NCBI GenBank assembly: GCA_002382075.1
Contig: DFZG01000015.1
Location: 1-5,719, forward strand
Length of the DNA stretch: 5,719 nucleotides
Source: Candidatus Shapirobacteria bacterium UBA4062
GTDB taxonomy: Bacteria > Patescibacteriota > Microgenomatia > UBA12405
Direction of reading: 5' to 3'
The translations under genes and the position numbers were made by a program. The notes under the pieces are model-generated. The model ran no database searches. It was not told the DNA's origin and saw only the letters and a list, made by a program, of their open reading frames with translations. Below are positions 4,099-5,719 of this stretch, piece by piece; the first letter of the stretch is position 1; every line of letters begins with the position of its first letter.

Positions 4099-4155
4099 CC
4101 CCGCCGTTGCGGGGCGAGCGAAATCACCCCTGACCCCTCTTTGAAGAAAGAGGGG
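4099..4155. repeat. Palindromic element A
   Basis: Hairpin CCCCGC (4099-4104) with GCGGGG (4109-4114), then a 35-bp unit (4121-4155) whose second half is the hairpin CCCCTCTTT (4134-4142), GAAG, AAAGAGGGG (4147-4155). The 35-bp unit is repeated identically at 4270-4304. Confidence 0.88.
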
Positions 4156-4230
4156 AAAATAATCGGGAAAGACAGGAATAATTTCGAGTGGCTTTATGAG
4201 AGGCGCTAAAAACGATGAAAATGGAATAAA

Positions 4231-4305
4231 CCCACCCCTAACCCCTCTCCCGCCGTTGCGGGGCTGGCAAAATCACCCCTGACCCCTCTTTGAAGAAAGA
4301 GGGGG
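4231..4305. repeat. Palindromic element B
   Basis: It opens with CACCCCTAACCCCTCT (4233-4248), then CCCGCCGTTGCGGG (4249-4262), then the 35-bp unit shared exactly with element A (4270-4304), which itself begins with the near-identical CACCCCTGACCCCTCT. The order of modules matches element A, with an extra leading module. Confidence 0.88.
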
Positions 4306-4316
4306 AAAAATTTAAA

Positions 4317-4388
4317 CCCCCTTTAATTCTCTCCCGCCGTTGCGGGACTTTGCCTTGATTCCAGCCGTAGCGGGACAAGCGAAGGGGG
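4317..4388. repeat. Palindromic element C
   Basis: Bounded by CCCCCTT (4317-4323) and AAGGGGG (4382-4388). It contains CCCGCCGTTGCGGG (4333-4346) and a related AGCCGTAGCGGGA block near 4363-4375. It has the same ends as the element at 2491-2627 but lacks the 24-bp tandem repeat. Confidence 0.78.
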
Positions 4389-4422
4389 ATAAAATTAATA
4401 AAATTTCTAATTTCAAATTTCT

Positions 4423-4452
4423 TCCGCCAGAGGCGGATCAGCCTGTGGCTGA
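4423..4452. repeat. Twin hairpin repeat upstream of radA
   Basis: Two perfect 6-bp hairpins with three-base loops stand back to back: TCCGCC-AGA-GGCGGA (4423-4437) and TCAGCC-TGT-GGCTGA (4438-4452). The first resembles the hairpin at 1268-1283 just before the S1 start codon. Confidence 0.8.
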
Positions 4453-4483
4453 AAAGTCTAAAAATTGGAAAGGGGAGAATAGC

Positions 4484-4492
4484 TGATAAAAT
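4484..4492 (+). promoter_or_regulatory. Promoter of radA
   Basis: Extended -10 TGATAAAAT (TAAAAT at 4487-4492) with a partial -35 TTGGAA at 4465-4470, spacing 16. The predicted +1 is within a base or so of the ATG at 4498, so the mRNA would be leaderless. Confidence 0.55.
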
Positions 4493-4497
4493 AGAGA

Positions 4498-5719
4498 ATG
4501 AAGAAAATGGTGGAAACGATATTTGTGTGCGGGAGTTGTGGGAATGAATATTCAAAGTGGAGCGGACAGTGTCCGGCATGTGGTGAGTGGAATAGCTTAA
4601 AAGAAATGAAAGGCCTAAGAAGTACAAAAAGGGGAGGGAGTAAGGGGCAACCACGAGGGATTGCCCGTACTCAAATAAAATTAAAGAATTTGGGAAAAAT
4701 GGCCGAAGAGAATTCGGGGAAAAAAGCAAATAATGATTATGTGTTTAGTTCACAAATAGGGGAATTTGATAGGGTATTGGGTAAAGGAATTGTTCGAGGT
4801 GGAGTGGTGCTATTTGCGGGGGAACCGGGGATAGGAAAAAGTACCCTTTTGACACAATTAATTGGAAAGACAGGTGGATTATACGTGGCAGGCGAAGAAT
4901 CGGCCGAACAAATATGGTTAAGGGTGAAAAGGTTGGGCTTGGATGCTAATAAATTCGATATTTTAGGCACAAACTCAGTAGAAGAGATAGTCGAATTTTG
5001 GGAGCGAACAAATAATGTATACGATTTAATGGTGGTGGACTCGATTCAGGTGATGTACAGTGAGGAGACAAGTGGGATGATGGGGGGTCCGAGTCAAATT
5101 AGGGAGTCGGCGTTTCGGTTAATTGAATTGGCCAAGAAAAAAGGAGTGGCAATAATAATAGTGGGGCATGTGACCAAGGAAGGGGATATAGCTGGACCAA
5201 AACTTTTGGAACACATGGTGGACACAGTACTTTATTTTGAAGGAGAGAAGATGTCAGATCTAAGAATTTTGAGAAGTCAGAAAAACAGATTTGGGACGAC
5301 GGAGGAAATTGGCGTTTTTAGAATGGAAGAAAAAGGATTGATAGAAGTGAAAAGCGAGGATATTGACTTGGTGGGAAAGCAAGGAAACAAAGTGGGCAGT
5401 GCGGTGACCTTGGTGATGGACGGGGGGAGGCCGATTTTGACAGAAATTCAGGCTTTGGTGGTGGAAAGTTTTGTGCCGATGCCTAAAAGGAATTTTGTGG
5501 GAATAGATTATAACCGGGGACAGATGCTGTTGGCGATTGCTCAAAAATATTTAAATATACCATTATATAAGTATGACGTGTTTGTGACGGCGGCGGGAGG
5601 AATTCGGGTGACGGAGACGGCGGCGGATGTGGCGGTGATTGGAGCGATTTATTCTAGTTATAAAAATAAAGCCCTTGGGGGGGATCTACAATCTACAAAC
5701 TACAATCTTCAATCTACAA
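4498..5719 (+). CDS. radA: DNA repair protein RadA (Sms), 3' end not seen
   Basis: RadA is a RecA-like ATPase that helps process recombination intermediates (branch migration) in DNA repair. The 407 codons seen show the family layout: a four-Cys zinc finger (C11, C14, C25, C28; FVCGSCG, SGQCPACGEWN), Walker A GEPGIGKST (108-116), Walker B LMVVDSIQ (D181), the RadA-specific KNRFG motif (262-266) and the start of the Lon-like C-terminal domain (DYNRGQMLLAIAQKY, about 336-350). ATG 4498 is the first possible start, because an in-frame TAG lies at 4492-4494. There is no nearby ribosome site; a -10 box ends five bases upstream, so translation is probably leaderless. From about residue 394 the sequence stops looking like RadA and becomes GGDLQSTNYNLQST, encoded by the heptamer tract. 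The expected GEVGLTGEVR block and about 60 more residues are absent from the window. Truncation, in-frame repeat insertion or an assembly end are all possible. Confidence 0.93.
   Translation, partial: MKKMVETIFVCGSCGNEYSKWSGQCPACGEWNSLKEMKGLRSTKRGGSKGQPRGIARTQIKLKNLGKMAEENSGKKANNDYVFSSQIGEFDRVLGKGIVRGGVVLFAGEPGIGKSTLLTQLIGKTGGLYVAGEESAEQIWLRVKRLGLDANKFDILGTNSVEEIVEFWERTNNVYDLMVVDSIQVMYSEETSGMMGGPSQIRESAFRLIELAKKKGVAIIIVGHVTKEGDIAGPKLLEHMVDTVLYFEGEKMSDLRILRSQKNRFGTTEEIGVFRMEEKGLIEVKSEDIDLVGKQGNKVGSAVTLVMDGGRPILTEIQALVVESFVPMPKRNFVGIDYNRGQMLLAIAQKYLNIPLYKYDVFVTAAGGIRVTETAADVAVIGAIYSSYKNKALGGDLQSTNYNLQST
5685..5719. repeat. Heptamer tandem repeat at window end (x5)
   Basis: Five consecutive heptamers: TCTACAA, TCTACAA, ACTACAA, TCTTCAA, TCTACAA, reaching the last base. 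They lie in the open radA frame and read LQSTNYNLQST with no stop. A run of seven G (5677-5683) sits just before them, a spot prone to indels. Confidence 0.92.

Larger units (their letters stand above)
4028..4483. other. Intergenic region made largely of repeat elements
   Basis: I see no credible gene on either strand. Apart from the repeat elements listed separately, the sequence is AT-rich filler (4028-4098, 4156-4230 and 4390-4422) with no clear signal. The long open frame on the minus strand across 4238-4729 is produced by repeats plus the antisense of radA. Confidence 0.7.

Noticed and set aside
4238..4729. 163-aa open frame on the minus strand
   Set aside because: It is antisense to radA in its first part and composed of repeat elements in the rest. 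The predicted protein has low complexity.

Overview
The window looks like part of a low-GC genome of a candidate phyla radiation (Patescibacteria) bacterium, possibly Microgenomates-like. This is inferred from a divergent AT-rich rRNA operon, a short four-domain ribosomal protein S1, promoters with a strong extended -10 (TGGTATAAT) and little -35, apparent leaderless starts, and intergenic DNA crowded with small palindromes and heptamer repeats. No single marker proves the lineage.

Layout. Positions 1 to about 350 are the 3' end of 23S rRNA. A structured spacer follows, then 5S rRNA (about 582-701) enclosed in a 12-bp processing-type stem. The rRNA operon probably ends at an intrinsic terminator (880-920). 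A small unrecognised protein gene (938-1108) starts right after, apparently leaderless. A strong promoter (1122-1130) then drives a structured leader containing an intrinsic terminator (1239-1267), followed by a ribosomal protein S1 gene (1295-2419). After S1 come nine copies of a 7-bp repeat and a composite palindromic element (2491-2627). Next is a promoter and an unrecognised 77-residue Cys-containing protein (2677-2910), again followed by heptamers and palindromes. A terminator at 3056-3084 separates it from a convergent minus-strand gene (3165-3782) for a secreted, Cys- and Pro-rich protein. That gene has a long structured leader with two tandem boxA-like sequences and its own -35/-10 promoter near 4000-4027. 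From 4028 to 4486 there is only intergenic DNA with at least four palindromic repeat elements. radA (4498 to the window end) follows, with an apparently leaderless start. Its reading frame runs without a stop into another heptamer tract, just where the conserved C-terminal part should continue.

How it works together. The recognisable genes are housekeeping: ribosomal RNAs, translation (S1) and recombination/repair (RadA). The less ordinary material is non-coding: the attenuator-like S1 leader, the rRNA-style boxA leader on a secreted-protein gene, the stop-free heptamer tracts at gene ends, and a family of small palindromes that recurs between genes and even inside the rRNA spacer. I see no CRISPR array, transposase, tRNA or defence system.
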